Shown one piece after another: positions 10,347-20,997 of a stretch of DNA of 64,000 bases (position 1 is the stretch's first letter; every line of letters starts with the position of its first letter). Origin of the DNA: Bryopsis sp. KO-2023 (taxonomy: Eukaryota > Chlorophyta > Ulvophyceae > Bryopsidales > Bryopsidaceae). The notes under the pieces are model-generated. The model was not told where the DNA came from, ran no database searches, and worked only from the letters and a program-made list of their open reading frames with translations. Position numbers and translations under genes: made by a program. Location: contig BSYQ01000003.1 of NCBI GenBank assembly GCA_030272585.1, forward strand, positions 2,170,001-2,234,000, written 5' to 3'.

Positions 10347-12869
10347 CTACCCCAAGCGTGCGGCAGCGCGGTATTCAGCTACAGCAAGTGGTGCGTTCTG
10401 CAGTTCATCGTCCGGTAACCACAGTGCCTCCTCCATGCCATATCCTCGCCACTTAACCAAGTACTCCAGGATCGTTCGCCGACCCCTTCTCCTTTCCCGG
10501 TGGTCCACAACTCGCTCTACTTCATATTCTTCTTCTCCTTCCACCAAATCCGCCGGTGGAGCTTCCAATTCACGGCGGCCATACTGCTGAGTGGAATGGA
10601 ACTCACGCAGTAATGATACGTGGAAGACGTTGTGGATTCGCCACCCTCGAGGAAGTTCAAGACGATATGCAACATCCCCGACTTTCGCCAGGATGCGGAA
10701 CGGACCTACATAGCGTGCCTGTAGTTTCTTGCTTGGCCCGCTGTGCATCAGCTCAATGTTCTTCGTCCGCAGTAGGACACGTTCTCCCACAGCAAAGTTT
10801 TGATCGCGTCGGCTCTGGTCCGCCAATCGCTTCATTCTTACTCTTGCTGCCCCCAGATAGTTTTGTGCGGTTCTTAAGTCTCTTTGAATCCGCTGGGTGA
10901 ACTGTCTTACCCCTTCCGCTCGCGCCTGTAGTGCGCCAGACACAAGTGCAGCGGGATGCTCCGGATGTATCCCATAGTTGAGATAAAATGGTGTATAGCG
11001 GGTAGCAGAGTGAACGCCATTATTATAGACATACTCCACTTGCGCCAACCGAAGATCCCAGTCGTTTTGTCTCTCAGAAACGTACGCCCTCAGCGTTTCT
11101 TGTACAGTTCGGATATCCCGCTCCGTAATTCCATCTGTTTGCGGGTGAAAGGCGGTCGACATGCGGAGCTCTCCGCCCAGCATCGCCCAGAGTGCTCGCC
11201 AAAACTCACTCGTGAACCTTACGTCGCGATCACTGATTATGGAACGTGGAAGTCCGTGGTACTTCCAAACGCCCTCAAAGAACAGTCGCGCGTATCCTTC
11301 AGCGGTAACACGTGTGGTAGTGGGAACAAGATGAATCATTTTGGTTAGGCGGTCAAGGAATACCGCAATGGCATCGAATCCCCGCTCTGTTTGAGGTAAA
11401 GCAACCACCAAATCAGTCGCGATGGATTCCCACTTCCGCCCTGGCACTGGCAATGGTGTTAACAAACCAGCCGGCCGTCGTGACTCCACCTTAGTTCGTT
11501 GACAAGTGGGACACGTGCGGACGTAGTGGTTGACCTCCTTCTTCCAGAATTTCCAGTAGAAGTATCTTCCCACTAATTCTCTTGTTCTTTCTTGGCCCTT
11601 GTGGCCGCTCGCAGGGCTATCATGACAGAGCCGCAGTATTTTGTTGCGGATGTTCCCCCGCGGTACCACCAAGCGTAGCTCCTCTTCATCCGATAGTCGT
11701 CTCTTGAGTAAACCGTCTTCCTCCATCACGTACATAGCTTCCGCTTCCGCTTCTCGCGCTTCTAACCGCAATACAATGTCCGCCACCAATGGATCCAACC
11801 TCTGTGCGTTTCTTATAGCATCAATGAGGTCATCAGTGGGACCGGTGCGCGCGTCAACCAGAGCGGAAAGCTCTAGTGGCGGTTGAGTCTTGTTTCCCCT
11901 ATCGCCAGACTCCTCCCTCAACGGATCAACTTTGTCGGCCTGTGTCCGACTAACTTTGTCGTCCAGCCTACTAATTTTGTCGTCCGTGTTGGACTCCGGG
12001 GCACGTCGAGCAAGTGCTTCCACTTCTTCAGCTGACGGATCCCAAAATTTCAATGGGGGCTCATCAAAAGCTACCTCCGACTGGTCCGATGCCCAGTCCC
12101 CCAATTGTCCTTTCCCCGGGCGGTCAGGTCTAGTGGCCTGTCCGCTTAAGTCTTCATCTGTCTTGCGGGATCCCACCCCAGGCTTTTGTCGTCCTGGGGG
12201 GTGTTTTTGTCCGCCGCCGCAAGGCACTTCCGTGTCCTCACGTAAAGGTCTTCGGGATAATGCGTCCGCCACAATGTTGGCGGTCCCTTTAATATGCACA
12301 ATGTCAAAATCAAAGGCACTTAGTAGCTCCACCCAACGTGCTTGTCGCCGTGTTAACGTGGGTTGTGTCCGGAGATACAAAAGGCTCGCATTATCCGTCC
12401 GGAGCTCAAATTTCCGTCCCTCAAGGTAGTGTCGCCAGGTGCGGAGACAATGCACCACCGCCAACAACTCCTGTTCGTGTACAGGGTAGTTCCGCTCAGC
12501 GGGTATGAGTTTGTGACTCTCATATGCGATTGGTTGCAGTGGTCCGCCAGCGCCCTCTTGGCATAACACACCTCCTACAGCATGGTTGCTGGAATCCGTG
12601 AAAACCGTGAACGGTTTCCGTAAGTCAGGAAATAGTAGGACCGGACTCTCACTGAGACATGTCCGCAATGTCTTGAATGCCTTCTGGCACGCCTCAGTCC
12701 AGCGGAATACCACGTTTGCCTTGGTCAATTCATGAAGTGGGGTGGCCATTTCACTAAACCGGAAGATAAACTTGCGGTAATAGCTCGCCATTCCTAAGAA
12801 GGAACGTACTTCAGTGATGTTTGTAGGACGTGGCCACTTCTTAAGCTTCGCCACCTTGTCGTCCATAGG
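10347..12869 (-). CDS. Outer Gypsy pol, 3' part: end of RT, RNase H, integrase, chromodomain
   Basis: In order on the minus strand: RT thumb (TEVRSFLGMASYYRKF), RNase H (VFTDSSNHAVGGVL, NYPVHEQELLAVVHCL, RTDNASLLYL), NIVADALSRR tether, integrase zinc domain (HDSPASGHKGQERT, RTCPTCQRTK), integrase core with Asp/Asp/Glu blocks (SIATDLVVALP, SIISDRDVRF, HPQTDGITERD), and a C-terminal chromodomain (YEVERVVDHRER, YLVKWRGYGMEEALWLP). Chromodomains mark the chromovirus clade and are thought to steer integration to particular chromatin. Element A sits immediately upstream, at 12876. Confidence 0.9.
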   Translation of the reverse strand, partial: PMDDKVAKLKKWPRPTNITEVRSFLGMASYYRKFIFRFSEMATPLHELTKANVVFRWTEACQKAFKTLRTCLSESPVLLFPDLRKPFTVFTDSSNHAVGGVLCQEGAGGPLQPIAYESHKLIPAERNYPVHEQELLAVVHCLRTWRHYLEGRKFELRTDNASLLYLRTQPTLTRRQARWVELLSAFDFDIVHIKGTANIVADALSRRPLREDTEVPCGGGQKHPPGRQKPGVGSRKTDEDLSGQATRPDRPGKGQLGDWASDQSEVAFDEPPLKFWDPSAEEVEALARRAPESNTDDKISRLDDKVSRTQADKVDPLREESGDRGNKTQPPLELSALVDARTGPTDDLIDAIRNAQRLDPLVADIVLRLEAREAEAEAMYVMEEDGLLKRRLSDEEELRLVVPRGNIRNKILRLCHDSPASGHKGQERTRELVGRYFYWKFWKKEVNHYVRTCPTCQRTKVESRRPAGLLTPLPVPGRKWESIATDLVVALPQTERGFDAIAVFLDRLTKMIHLVPTTTRVTAEGYARLFFEGVWKYHGLPRSIISDRDVRFTSEFWRALWAMLGGELRMSTAFHPQTDGITERDIRTVQETLRAYVSERQNDWDLRLAQVEYVYNNGVHSATRYTPFYLNYGIHPEHPAALVSGALQARAEGVRQFTQRIQRDLRTAQNYLGAARVRMKRLADQSRRDQNFAVGERVLLRTKNIELMHSGPSKKLQARYVGPFRILAKVGDVAYRLELPRGWRIHNVFHVSLLREFHSTQQYGRRELEAPPADLVEGEEEYEVERVVDHRERRRGRRTILEYLVKWRGYGMEEALWLPDDELQNAPLAVAEYRAAARLG

Positions 12870-12875
12870 CATAAC

Positions 12876-13470
12876 TGTAACCCCAAACCACGTCGCCTCG
12901 ACCAATTTTGTCACCTCCAGGGCTAGAGTGATATCAGGGGAGGGAATGCTGCTTGAGGCAGTCCCGGACGGATTACGTAGGGCTAGCAGTCACCCCGGGA
13001 CAGTTCTGCCATGGCAGTTCCGCCACAGTTTAGGGGTAGCAATTTGGCTACAGCTGTGACTAGGTTGGACAGTCCTAGGAAGTGGTGCTGTATGAATAGA
13101 CTAGGGATACTTTTGAAGGATCAGATGGGTTTGATAGCTTGGGTTGTCTACTCGGGGATTAGGATCATGGACGATCAATGGGACAGGGATGAGTCAGTCT
13201 AGAGCCTATTTAAGTGGCTGATCTTAGGGTATTGGAGGGACTTCTGACTTCTGCTTCTTCTGTTGTATTCTTTGGGTTCGAGGTCTTTGTAAGATCTTTG
13301 GAAAGAGTGTGGTCTCGTGTTTACCCATTTCTTGTGAGAGGGTGCCCAAGTGCTTCGTTTAAAGGGGTTGTCTCCGTTCTTATCCCAGTCCAGCCAGCCA
13401 AAGGGGGTCTGCAGCCGTTACTCCAGCTGCAGGGGTGACCTCAGCGGTCAGGACGACGCAATTTGTTGGT
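12876..13470 (+). repeat. 5' LTR of element A
   Basis: About 595 bp. Contains CCTATTTAA near 13206, a likely TATA region, followed by a block (GGCTGATCTTAGGGTATTGG) also kept in element B. It reads the same as the 3' LTR through most of its length. The join to the primer-binding site is not sharply resolved. Confidence 0.85.
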
Positions 13471-13960
13471 TTCGGAGCCCAGGCGCGCACACTTTTTAGC
13501 TGTGCTGCAGCAGACGTGCACTACGGCTCTGGCAGTCGTTATAAGTGGGCAGTCTGGACGAGCAAGACCTGAGAGTGAGAAAAGAAGCGGAGTAAGCTCT
13601 TGTAAGAGTGAAGAGAAGGACCCACAGGGGTGGATACGTTTCAAAAGGGTACAAGGTCGAGCTTGGGTCGCTCACAAGGGTGAAGAGAAGGCGAAAAAGC
13701 TTTGTGGGTTTCGGGATCTTGTGGGATCTTAACCTAAGGTTAGGTCAGAACTGCTGTTGGGTCGCTTTTGTCTTGTTTGGGCTGCAGCAAGGTCGAGAAC
13801 AAATACAAGAAAGAGTGACGAACTGCATAAGGTGGAAAAAGAAGCAAGGGCAGTACTTATCCGAGGTTTGGAGGAGAACAGAGGGTAAAAGAGAAGGATC
13901 ACGACCAGAAGGGAGACTTGCCACTCAGATCTGTGGCGGCGCTGAAGGAAAAAGAAGATC
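13471..13960 (+). other. Leader of element A
   Basis: Untranslated region between the primer-binding site and gag; purine-rich, with repeated AGAGAAG/GGTGAAGAG words. Short frames here do not resemble proteins. Confidence 0.6.
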
Positions 13961-16900
13961 TTGACGGAAAAAGTGAACGAGGAAGAAGAACCAAACGAGG
14001 AAGAAGGCCTTGGTGGTGCAGAAGGAGTGAACGTTGAGGTTTCTGAGGCACAAGGAAGTGTTGGTGCTTTTTCTGAGGCTGGTCTTGTTGACGACGAAGG
14101 GGTGTTGAAGGAAGACTTTCTTGGCGGCTGGGACAACGAGGAAGTGAACGAGGTTGACGAGAAAGAGGTTGTGATGGTCGAGAGTGTTCCTGAAGAACGT
14201 GAAGCAAGACAAGAAGACAGAGCTGCTGGAGACGAGGTTACGAGGGCAGAGGTAGACGACGAAGTGGTTGCTGTCGTTAAAGAAGAAGAAGAGCAAGCAA
14301 GTGTTGACCCCACTGGAAGGGAGGTACAAGAAGGAAACCTCGTTGGCGTTACTGACCAAGGAGAAGCCGAGGTTGTCCAAGAGGAGGAAGAAGTGCTTGC
14401 GGAAGAAGTGAAAGAAGAAGACGAAGCAAGACGAGTGACCAAAGAAGAGGAGGAAGCCTTTGTTGAGCCAGAAGTTGTGGTTAAGGAAGAAGTCAAACAA
14501 GAAGAGGAAGAAGAGAGCAGTGTTGCTGCAGGGAACGGAGGAAATGGAGGCGCTACCAACGAGCCCTCGAGTTCCAGTTCCGACGAAGACAAACCTGAAG
14601 GGGAAAGAGACAAGAGGAAGACATCCTCTAGTTTCGAGGAAGAGCCTGTGCCCCCAGTACATCCACCACTGAACCCATTTGCCTTTGCTGCCAGTATCCC
14701 CCAGATTCCTCCAAATGTGCCACCTGGTCCAGTTGTTCCACCCGTTCCACCAAGACCTCCTGTTCCACCACCAGTTTGTCCACCGACTCCAGGCAGTGGC
14801 GGCGCCATGATACATCCAGCAGAAGGACTTCCTAATCGGTTGACTAACAGTCATTTACCCGCATTTACGGGTGCAGAGGCAGAAGATGTGGCCACCTGGT
14901 TACGTTCCTATGGGATCCTCGCTGAAGGCTCTGGCTGGAATGTACCCCCAGCAGTGCAGCCACACGAAGACGAGAGGATAGAGAGACTGGTCCGCTATAC
15001 AGCCGGGGAGGCTCGGTCATGGGTTGACAATTGGATATCCAGACATCCAGCCCTTGAGGAAGGAGTGCCAAACCCATTGAGGACGTGGCAGAAGTTGCAA
15101 ACGGACATGCTGGCCTGGTTTGGAGATGCCCCAGCAACACTAGTAGCCCATACCTTGGAGCAAAGCCGGAAGGGTGATGAAACAGTGGACGAGTATACAT
15201 CCTTGCCATCCCAAGGGCAGCAACAAGTGGAAGCGAACAGAGTACCAGGCAATCCAGCCGTGGCAGATGGGTCCTTACTTCGATTGAACAAGGACGGAGC
15301 TCAGGGGGAGTTGACACCCATACTTCATGCACCCATGGAGGATACTTTGGAGGGAGTCAGTGCCAGAGCCAGACAAGTTGAGAAGAGACAAGTGGACCCC
15401 AGTTCCACCCAGAAGGAAGTGACGGTCCCAGCAACCGAACTGATGGGAGAACTGCAGGAGCATGCAGCATTGGAGCCTGTTTTGGCAGAAGTGGGCGTTA
15501 TGGATCGGAGAGTAAATGGGCAAATTGACAGCCTAAGGAAGGAAATGCGTGATCACAAAATTGTGACGGATTCAAGACTTCGAGGAGTGGAGCAGCAAGT
15601 GAGAATATCTGGGCGGCAGTATAGCGAACTCAGGAGGATGATCTCTGCCTTGACAGAAAGGGTAGCAGATATGCGACAATCGGAAGAACCCGAGCTGGCA
15701 GGGGTGAGCCATGGCATTACTGGAGACGCTGGAGTGGATCGAATACCTACCAATGGGGAAAGAGGCCGGGGAAACCACAGAGGAAGTGAATGGAGGAGAA
15801 GGAGTGGACGGATAAACATGAGCGAAGTCACGTGTTGGCATTGCTTAGACCTTGGACATTACAGAAGAAATTGTCCCAACCGAATGCAGAGTTTCCAAGC
15901 AGAACTGGAAGATCAGTTGATTATGGATTTCGAGCAGACCGACCCAGTGACAGCAGCCATGGAGGAACCAGAGGAAGTCATGGCATCAATCTTGTACTCT
16001 GCTATGGATGTCGACAATGGAGCAATGGACAGTGCCCAAGGAAGCAATGGAGGGACTCCTATGGATACCAGTCCCATACCCGCAGATCCTCAACCGAATG
16101 CTACAGAGGATGTTGAAATGGAGGAACCGAAAGAGGAGCCAGACCCTGAAACCAAGAAAGAGCCAAAAGAGATTCCAAAGCAAGTGCTTGAACCGGAAGA
16201 TGTGCCGAAACCAGAAGGTGTGCCAAAACCAGAAGATGTGCCACAAGGATCCAAATCAGTTGTGATGTTGCCATTGATGCATAGACCGATGCAAGTACCA
16301 TCGCCGAGAAATACCATGGCAAAGAAAAAGAAGATGGTCAAGAAATCAACAGTGGAGCCAAAGGAGAAGCGCATGTTTACTAAGGCGGAGGCCAAGAAGT
16401 TTGTGGAGGGATTGACGGCGGAAGTATCCGTGGCCAAACTCTGTCAACATCATCCGGAGCTGATTGATGCTTGGCTGAAGGCATTAAGGGTGCCCATGGC
16501 GAAAGTCCCAGCAGTTACCACCATGGCGGAAGTGGACAAGACAAGCTCATATGCAGTCACTACAGCCACAGCCAAAGTGATGGAAACCAAAGTGCCAGGA
16601 GCAATCATTGACACCGGAGCGAGTGCATGCGTTATATCAGCAAAACTCCTAGCACAAACGGGGTTAACACATCTGATGGAGGCACCAAAGGGAAGGTACC
16701 GGGACTGCAATGGAGAGACTCGGCAGGCAGTAGGATACATCCCTGCCCTACCTATCGCCCTTGGGCAGAGCAAACAAATGGTACCGTGCCATGTGGTGGA
16801 GAACAGCCACTTCTCCTTGATCATTGGGACTCCGTGGCTAGGGGAAGCGGGGGCGGAAATCGACTACGGGCGCAAAAAGCTCACTCCGTACATGGCGGGA

Positions 16901-17536
16901 CAACGCATGGGTGGCGTGCCGATCGAGTTCATCCACTCTGTAACACCTGCAACTGCTGCAGTCGTTTCTATCTACCAGACCCTCCGCCACATCGAAGAAC
17001 CCAGTCCTGCACCAGCCCAACCACCCTCTTCTACCGGGGAACTTTTGCAGCCAAACTCAAGGACGACTCATGATGGTCTGAACCAGCCCAACGCCGCCAG
17101 TCGACATCCACCGACCCTTCGGCTTACATACTACCAAGCAAGGGTGCTGCAAGAGTGCTACACCAAGCGACGGGAGAACGGGATGAGTGAGGCAGCAGCC
17201 TCACACCTCCACCAGCAAGAGATGGAGTTACTGGATGCAAGAAGAGGGCACCATTTGAAAGTACAAAAAGAGGATGAAAGGAGTTTGGAGGAAACACTGC
17301 AAAGGGAAGGGAAACAGGGGAGAAGAAATGCTGCAACAGAGGAATACATGCGGAGGCGGGAGGCACTGAAACAGCAAGAAAAGGAGGAGCTCAAAAAGCT
17401 TTTGGATTACTTCCGGGAGAGTGCACAAGCATGGAGACCGAAAGGAGTGCCTGCAGCAGGAGTGCCAGCAGCAACGGCCGCAACCGGAGGGAAAGGAGGG
17501 AGTGAGGTGATAAGCTATACCACTTCGGATTTTTGA
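13961..17536 (+). CDS. Element A ORF1: gag-protease
   Basis: 1191 codons. Residues 1-215 are strongly acidic (Glu/Asp/Val runs). Next come a Pro-rich hinge (~235-275), a gag core (LPAFTGAEAEDVATWLRSYG, ARSWVDNWISRHPAL, LAWFGDAPATLVA), a coiled-coil stretch (~500-580), a CCHC zinc knuckle at ~624 (CWHCLDLGHYRRNC), another Pro/Glu-rich region, the protease active site IIDTGASACVIS at ~880 with LIIGTPWL, and a basic helical tail. The acidic N-terminus is unusual for gag. Element B has the same design. Confidence 0.9.
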   Translation: MTEKVNEEEEPNEEEGLGGAEGVNVEVSEAQGSVGAFSEAGLVDDEGVLKEDFLGGWDNEEVNEVDEKEVVMVESVPEEREARQEDRAAGDEVTRAEVDDEVVAVVKEEEEQASVDPTGREVQEGNLVGVTDQGEAEVVQEEEEVLAEEVKEEDEARRVTKEEEEAFVEPEVVVKEEVKQEEEEESSVAAGNGGNGGATNEPSSSSSDEDKPEGERDKRKTSSSFEEEPVPPVHPPLNPFAFAASIPQIPPNVPPGPVVPPVPPRPPVPPPVCPPTPGSGGAMIHPAEGLPNRLTNSHLPAFTGAEAEDVATWLRSYGILAEGSGWNVPPAVQPHEDERIERLVRYTAGEARSWVDNWISRHPALEEGVPNPLRTWQKLQTDMLAWFGDAPATLVAHTLEQSRKGDETVDEYTSLPSQGQQQVEANRVPGNPAVADGSLLRLNKDGAQGELTPILHAPMEDTLEGVSARARQVEKRQVDPSSTQKEVTVPATELMGELQEHAALEPVLAEVGVMDRRVNGQIDSLRKEMRDHKIVTDSRLRGVEQQVRISGRQYSELRRMISALTERVADMRQSEEPELAGVSHGITGDAGVDRIPTNGERGRGNHRGSEWRRRSGRINMSEVTCWHCLDLGHYRRNCPNRMQSFQAELEDQLIMDFEQTDPVTAAMEEPEEVMASILYSAMDVDNGAMDSAQGSNGGTPMDTSPIPADPQPNATEDVEMEEPKEEPDPETKKEPKEIPKQVLEPEDVPKPEGVPKPEDVPQGSKSVVMLPLMHRPMQVPSPRNTMAKKKKMVKKSTVEPKEKRMFTKAEAKKFVEGLTAEVSVAKLCQHHPELIDAWLKALRVPMAKVPAVTTMAEVDKTSSYAVTTATAKVMETKVPGAIIDTGASACVISAKLLAQTGLTHLMEAPKGRYRDCNGETRQAVGYIPALPIALGQSKQMVPCHVVENSHFSLIIGTPWLGEAGAEIDYGRKKLTPYMAGQRMGGVPIEFIHSVTPATAAVVSIYQTLRHIEEPSPAPAQPPSSTGELLQPNSRTTHDGLNQPNAASRHPPTLRLTYYQARVLQECYTKRRENGMSEAAASHLHQQEMELLDARRGHHLKVQKEDERSLEETLQREGKQGRRNAATEEYMRRREALKQQEKEELKKLLDYFRESAQAWRPKGVPAAGVPAATAATGGKGGSEVISYTTSDF

Positions 17537-19548
17537 GTGGGCCGGCCACCGACGTCCTCCTTCGGCGACACCTGAAGGGGTGGCGAGAGTGGGTCGGTCC
17601 TGAGAGGAGAAATAAAAGGGGAAAGAGGAGAAGGAGGAGGGGCAAACGTGCGGGTAGGCGAGAACAGTGGCGTCGAGCAGGCAGGAGGATCAAGGAGCAG
17701 GAAGAGAGAATGCAACGCCAAACACAAGAGGTAGAAAGGGCCAGAAGTCTGTGGCCAGACTCATGGGCCATGCAGTGTTTGAACCATAGTAAAACAGTGG
17801 AAGCAGAAATTCTGGTGAGACAAGAGATAAAAGGGGAAGAAGAAAAGAAAAGAAGGGAAAATTCAAGGGAAGGGGAAGCAGCTGAAAAAGAATTGGGAAG
17901 AGAAAAGAAAGAAAAAGGAAGAAGAAAAGAAAAGTTTGGGTTGAAAGAAATGGGACAGACAGCAGTTCAGCTGCAGGAAAACCAGATTTGGGCAGGGGTG
18001 GTTCCCCTTGGGACTTCTGATGTAGAAAATAAAACGTTTGCCACAGAAAAGGAAAGAAAGGAGGAAAAGGTGTCACTTAGAGAAAAATTGGAAGAACTGA
18101 AAATTAGTCCCCATCTAACCCCCCACCAAAGAAAGGAACTGCTGGATCTTCTGCAGCAGTACCCCGATGCTTGTGCTTGGTCCTCGGATCAAGTCGGGCA
18201 AACCAACCTCTTATACCACGAGATTCCCACCGGAGATCATCCCCCCATCAGGCAGAACCCCTACAGGTTCAGTTACGCGGAGAACCGGGTGGTAAAATCG
18301 GAGGTGGCGAGGATGCTCCTGGACGGAGTGGTGCGGAAGTCAAAGTCCCCATGGGCCTCACCGATCGTCCTAGTCCCAAAGCCAGATGGGTCGGTGCGGT
18401 TCTGCGTTGATTACCGCAAGCTTAACAAGGTGACCACCCGGGATAGCTTTCCCCTCCCAAGGATAGAGGACGCGATCAACCAGTTTTCGGAGGCCAAATT
18501 CTTTACCGCTCTGGATTTGAGGTCGGGGTATTGGCAGGTCAGGATGAGCACCGCCTCCGCGGAGAAAACGGCCTTCATCACCCAGGAGGGGCTGTATGAG
18601 TTCGTGGTAATGCCCTTCGGGCTCAGTAACGCCCCAGCAACTTTCCAAAGGATGATGAATGAGGTGCTGGGACCCATGCTGTGGAAGGGGGTGATCGTAT
18701 ACCTGGATGATATCATCATCTATGCGGAGACCTGGGAAAAGCATCAGGAGATCCTGGCAGAGGTGCTGCAGCGGTTGAAGGAGGCCAACCTGAGGATCAG
18801 CCCAAGGAAATCGGACTTCGGGTTTGAGGAGCTGCTGTACTTGGGCCACATCGTGGGGAAAGGAGAGATAAAAATGAATCCGGGGAAAATTGCCACAGTG
18901 GAGATGCAGGAGCCCCCGGTGGATGTGTCTACTCTGCGGTCCTTCCTGGGCCTTACTTCTTACTACAGGAGATTTGTGCGCGACTATGCAAGGATCGCTG
19001 CACCTCTGACGGAGTTGTTGAAGAAGGATGTGCCATTTGAATGGAGGGAACGCCACCAACAAGCATTTGAGAGGCTGAAGAAAAGCATTACCGATCAACC
19101 AGTCCTGGCTCCACCACAGCCACACCTACCATACATTCTGCAAACAGACTGGAGCAGCCAGGCTGTGGGGGCAGTACTCTGTCAAAAGGATGAGCGAGGG
19201 AGAGAGCATGTGGTGGCTTATGCCAGCAAAAGACTCAATCCTGCTGAGAGGAATTATTCTGCAGTGGAAGGGGAGTGCCTAGCAGTGGTGTGGGCTTGCA
19301 CCTTATTTCGGCCATACATCTACGGAACGGAATTTGTGCTGCAGACTGATCAAAGAGCCTTACAATGGTTGATGACGGGTACCAAACTGACGGGGAAACT
19401 GATGAGGTGGGCACTCCGCCTACAAGAGTTTGATTTCACGATTGAGTTCCGCGCTGGGAAGAGTAACGCAAATGCGGATGCACTGACAAGGCTTCCAGTT
19501 CCGCTGGACCATCCAATAGTCAGTGGTTCCACAGCGCTTCGTCCATGA
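17533..19548 (+). CDS. Element A ORF2: reverse transcriptase-RNase H
   Basis: 671 codons. A basic leader (Arg/Lys/Glu-rich, ~1-150) precedes RT: SPWASPIVLVPKPDGSVRFC, FTALDLRSGYWQVRM, VVMPFGLSNAPATFQ, catalytic VIVYLDDIIIYAE, FLGLTSYYRRFV. RNase H: LQTDWSSQAVGAVLC, NYSAVEGECLAVVWA, LQTDQRALQWL, NANADALTRLP. It overlaps ORF1 by four bases in the -1 frame. The frame stops soon after RNase H, before where an integrase would be expected. Confidence 0.92.
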   Translation: MSGPATDVLLRRHLKGWREWVGPERRNKRGKRRRRRGKRAGRREQWRRAGRRIKEQEERMQRQTQEVERARSLWPDSWAMQCLNHSKTVEAEILVRQEIKGEEEKKRRENSREGEAAEKELGREKKEKGRRKEKFGLKEMGQTAVQLQENQIWAGVVPLGTSDVENKTFATEKERKEEKVSLREKLEELKISPHLTPHQRKELLDLLQQYPDACAWSSDQVGQTNLLYHEIPTGDHPPIRQNPYRFSYAENRVVKSEVARMLLDGVVRKSKSPWASPIVLVPKPDGSVRFCVDYRKLNKVTTRDSFPLPRIEDAINQFSEAKFFTALDLRSGYWQVRMSTASAEKTAFITQEGLYEFVVMPFGLSNAPATFQRMMNEVLGPMLWKGVIVYLDDIIIYAETWEKHQEILAEVLQRLKEANLRISPRKSDFGFEELLYLGHIVGKGEIKMNPGKIATVEMQEPPVDVSTLRSFLGLTSYYRRFVRDYARIAAPLTELLKKDVPFEWRERHQQAFERLKKSITDQPVLAPPQPHLPYILQTDWSSQAVGAVLCQKDERGREHVVAYASKRLNPAERNYSAVEGECLAVVWACTLFRPYIYGTEFVLQTDQRALQWLMTGTKLTGKLMRWALRLQEFDFTIEFRAGKSNANADALTRLPVPLDHPIVSGSTALRP

Positions 19549-20997
19549 TTTACTATGGAACCCCAGATCAGAGCTGACAAGGTGCAACCATTGTTGTCCC
19601 AATGGAAGTACTCAACAGTGGTAGGGGACACTTGAATTTTGTGAGGTTTTTGCATATTTCTTGCCTATCATTGTTGTTGCAAAAGATCAAGGGGGAAAAA
19701 GTGGATCAATGGATGGATAAGGATCAAATGAAATATTTGGAAAGAAAGGATTTGCCTGCTGGGAGACAAGCTGAGGCAAAAGTGCACAGAAGAAGTCGAC
19801 GATATTGAAGGGTAGCAGGAGATGCTCACCCACTCAAGTACTTGAGCAGAGAAAGAGAATGGCGACAGGTGCCAAATGAGGAACAACGACAGTCAGTGGT
19901 TCGAGATAACCACAGACAGAATGCGCACATCGGCGGGAGAGGATTGAGCCAGAAGAGTGCAGCAGCTGCACTGCAGCAAGAGTTATATATCAAAAGAGGA
20001 AGAGCAAGTGTGGCAGACGTGCCATAACTGCAGAGAGAGTCAGAAAGCGCCTAAGGAACTATATCCATTACGGCAGCATGAGAGAGAGAAAGCGCCTAAG
20101 GGACTTCATCCACTACGGCAGCATATACCGTTGAGAGCTTGGGAGAAAACAGAACAGCGGAAAAAGGGGAAAGAAATGAAGTGGCAGAACTTCTACAGAA
20201 GCCGGGCGTTCAACTAAGGAAAGGACGACTATACCATTCGGAGACCGATTGACTAGTGGTACGGATGGATCGCGAAATACAATATGGTATTTTTCTGGTT
20301 TTGTTTTGTTTTGTATTGTTTGTTTTGTTTGGTATTGCTGTATTTCTGCAGCAGCAGTGGGTGGGTTTTTATTTTGTTTTTGGTTCTATTTTGTTCTTGG
20401 GTACTATTTCTGCAGGAATAGTATTCAGTCAGTCGATAAAGAAAAGGATTTTTTTTTTTTTTTTTTTGATATTTTTTTGAGCTCAATAGAGAACTGGGAA
20501 AGAAAAGGGGGATAAACAAGGGACAAATAGGGACAAACCGGTCACTTTGACCTATAGGGGTGAAAGAACAGCTGATGGCTATGAGAAAAAAAAAGAAAGG
20601 GGGAACTGATTGAAGAACAGCACCACTGGTTTACATTCGAGTGCTCTTTGAACAGTCCCGCTGGGTTCAAAGAACAGCTGATGGCTGTGATTAAGAAGAA
20701 AGGGGGGGACCTGTTTGAGGAACAACATTGTTAGTTCACATTTTGATATCCTTGGATAGTTTTGTTGTGGAAAAATAGTAACAGTGGGCACTTGTTTTGT
20801 GTTTCTGAGCACTACGTCTACAGACATAGTAGCCAGTCAGGCAGTTAAGAGAAAGATTTTCTTGTTGATACTTTTTGGGAAAGTTCTGGGAACAACTAGC
20901 TAACAACTAAAAGACCAGGGACAGAAGAAGTTCAGTGGGGGAGGTTGAGTTTAACTTTTGGGGACAAAAGTCAAGGGAGGAGGGGAGTGGTTACAGC
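19549..20997 (+). other. 3' untranslated region of element A
   Basis: Contains a short integrase zinc-domain trace (NAHIGG near 19925, TCHNCRES near 20025), repeated lines around CTACGGCAGCAT (20065-20125), TTTTGTTTTGT-rich DNA (20290-20400), and two GAACAGCTGATGGCT repeats near 20567 and 20671. A polypurine tract (GGGAGGAGGGGAG) lies at about 20975. No gene is supported. Confidence 0.6.

Noticed and set aside
13729-14854. Long minus-strand frames of 359 and 309 codons opposite gag of element A (and 22877-24002 opposite B)
   Set aside because: They are Ser/Thr/Gly or Phe/Trp-rich complements of the acidic gag coding strand, conserved only because gag is. No domain.
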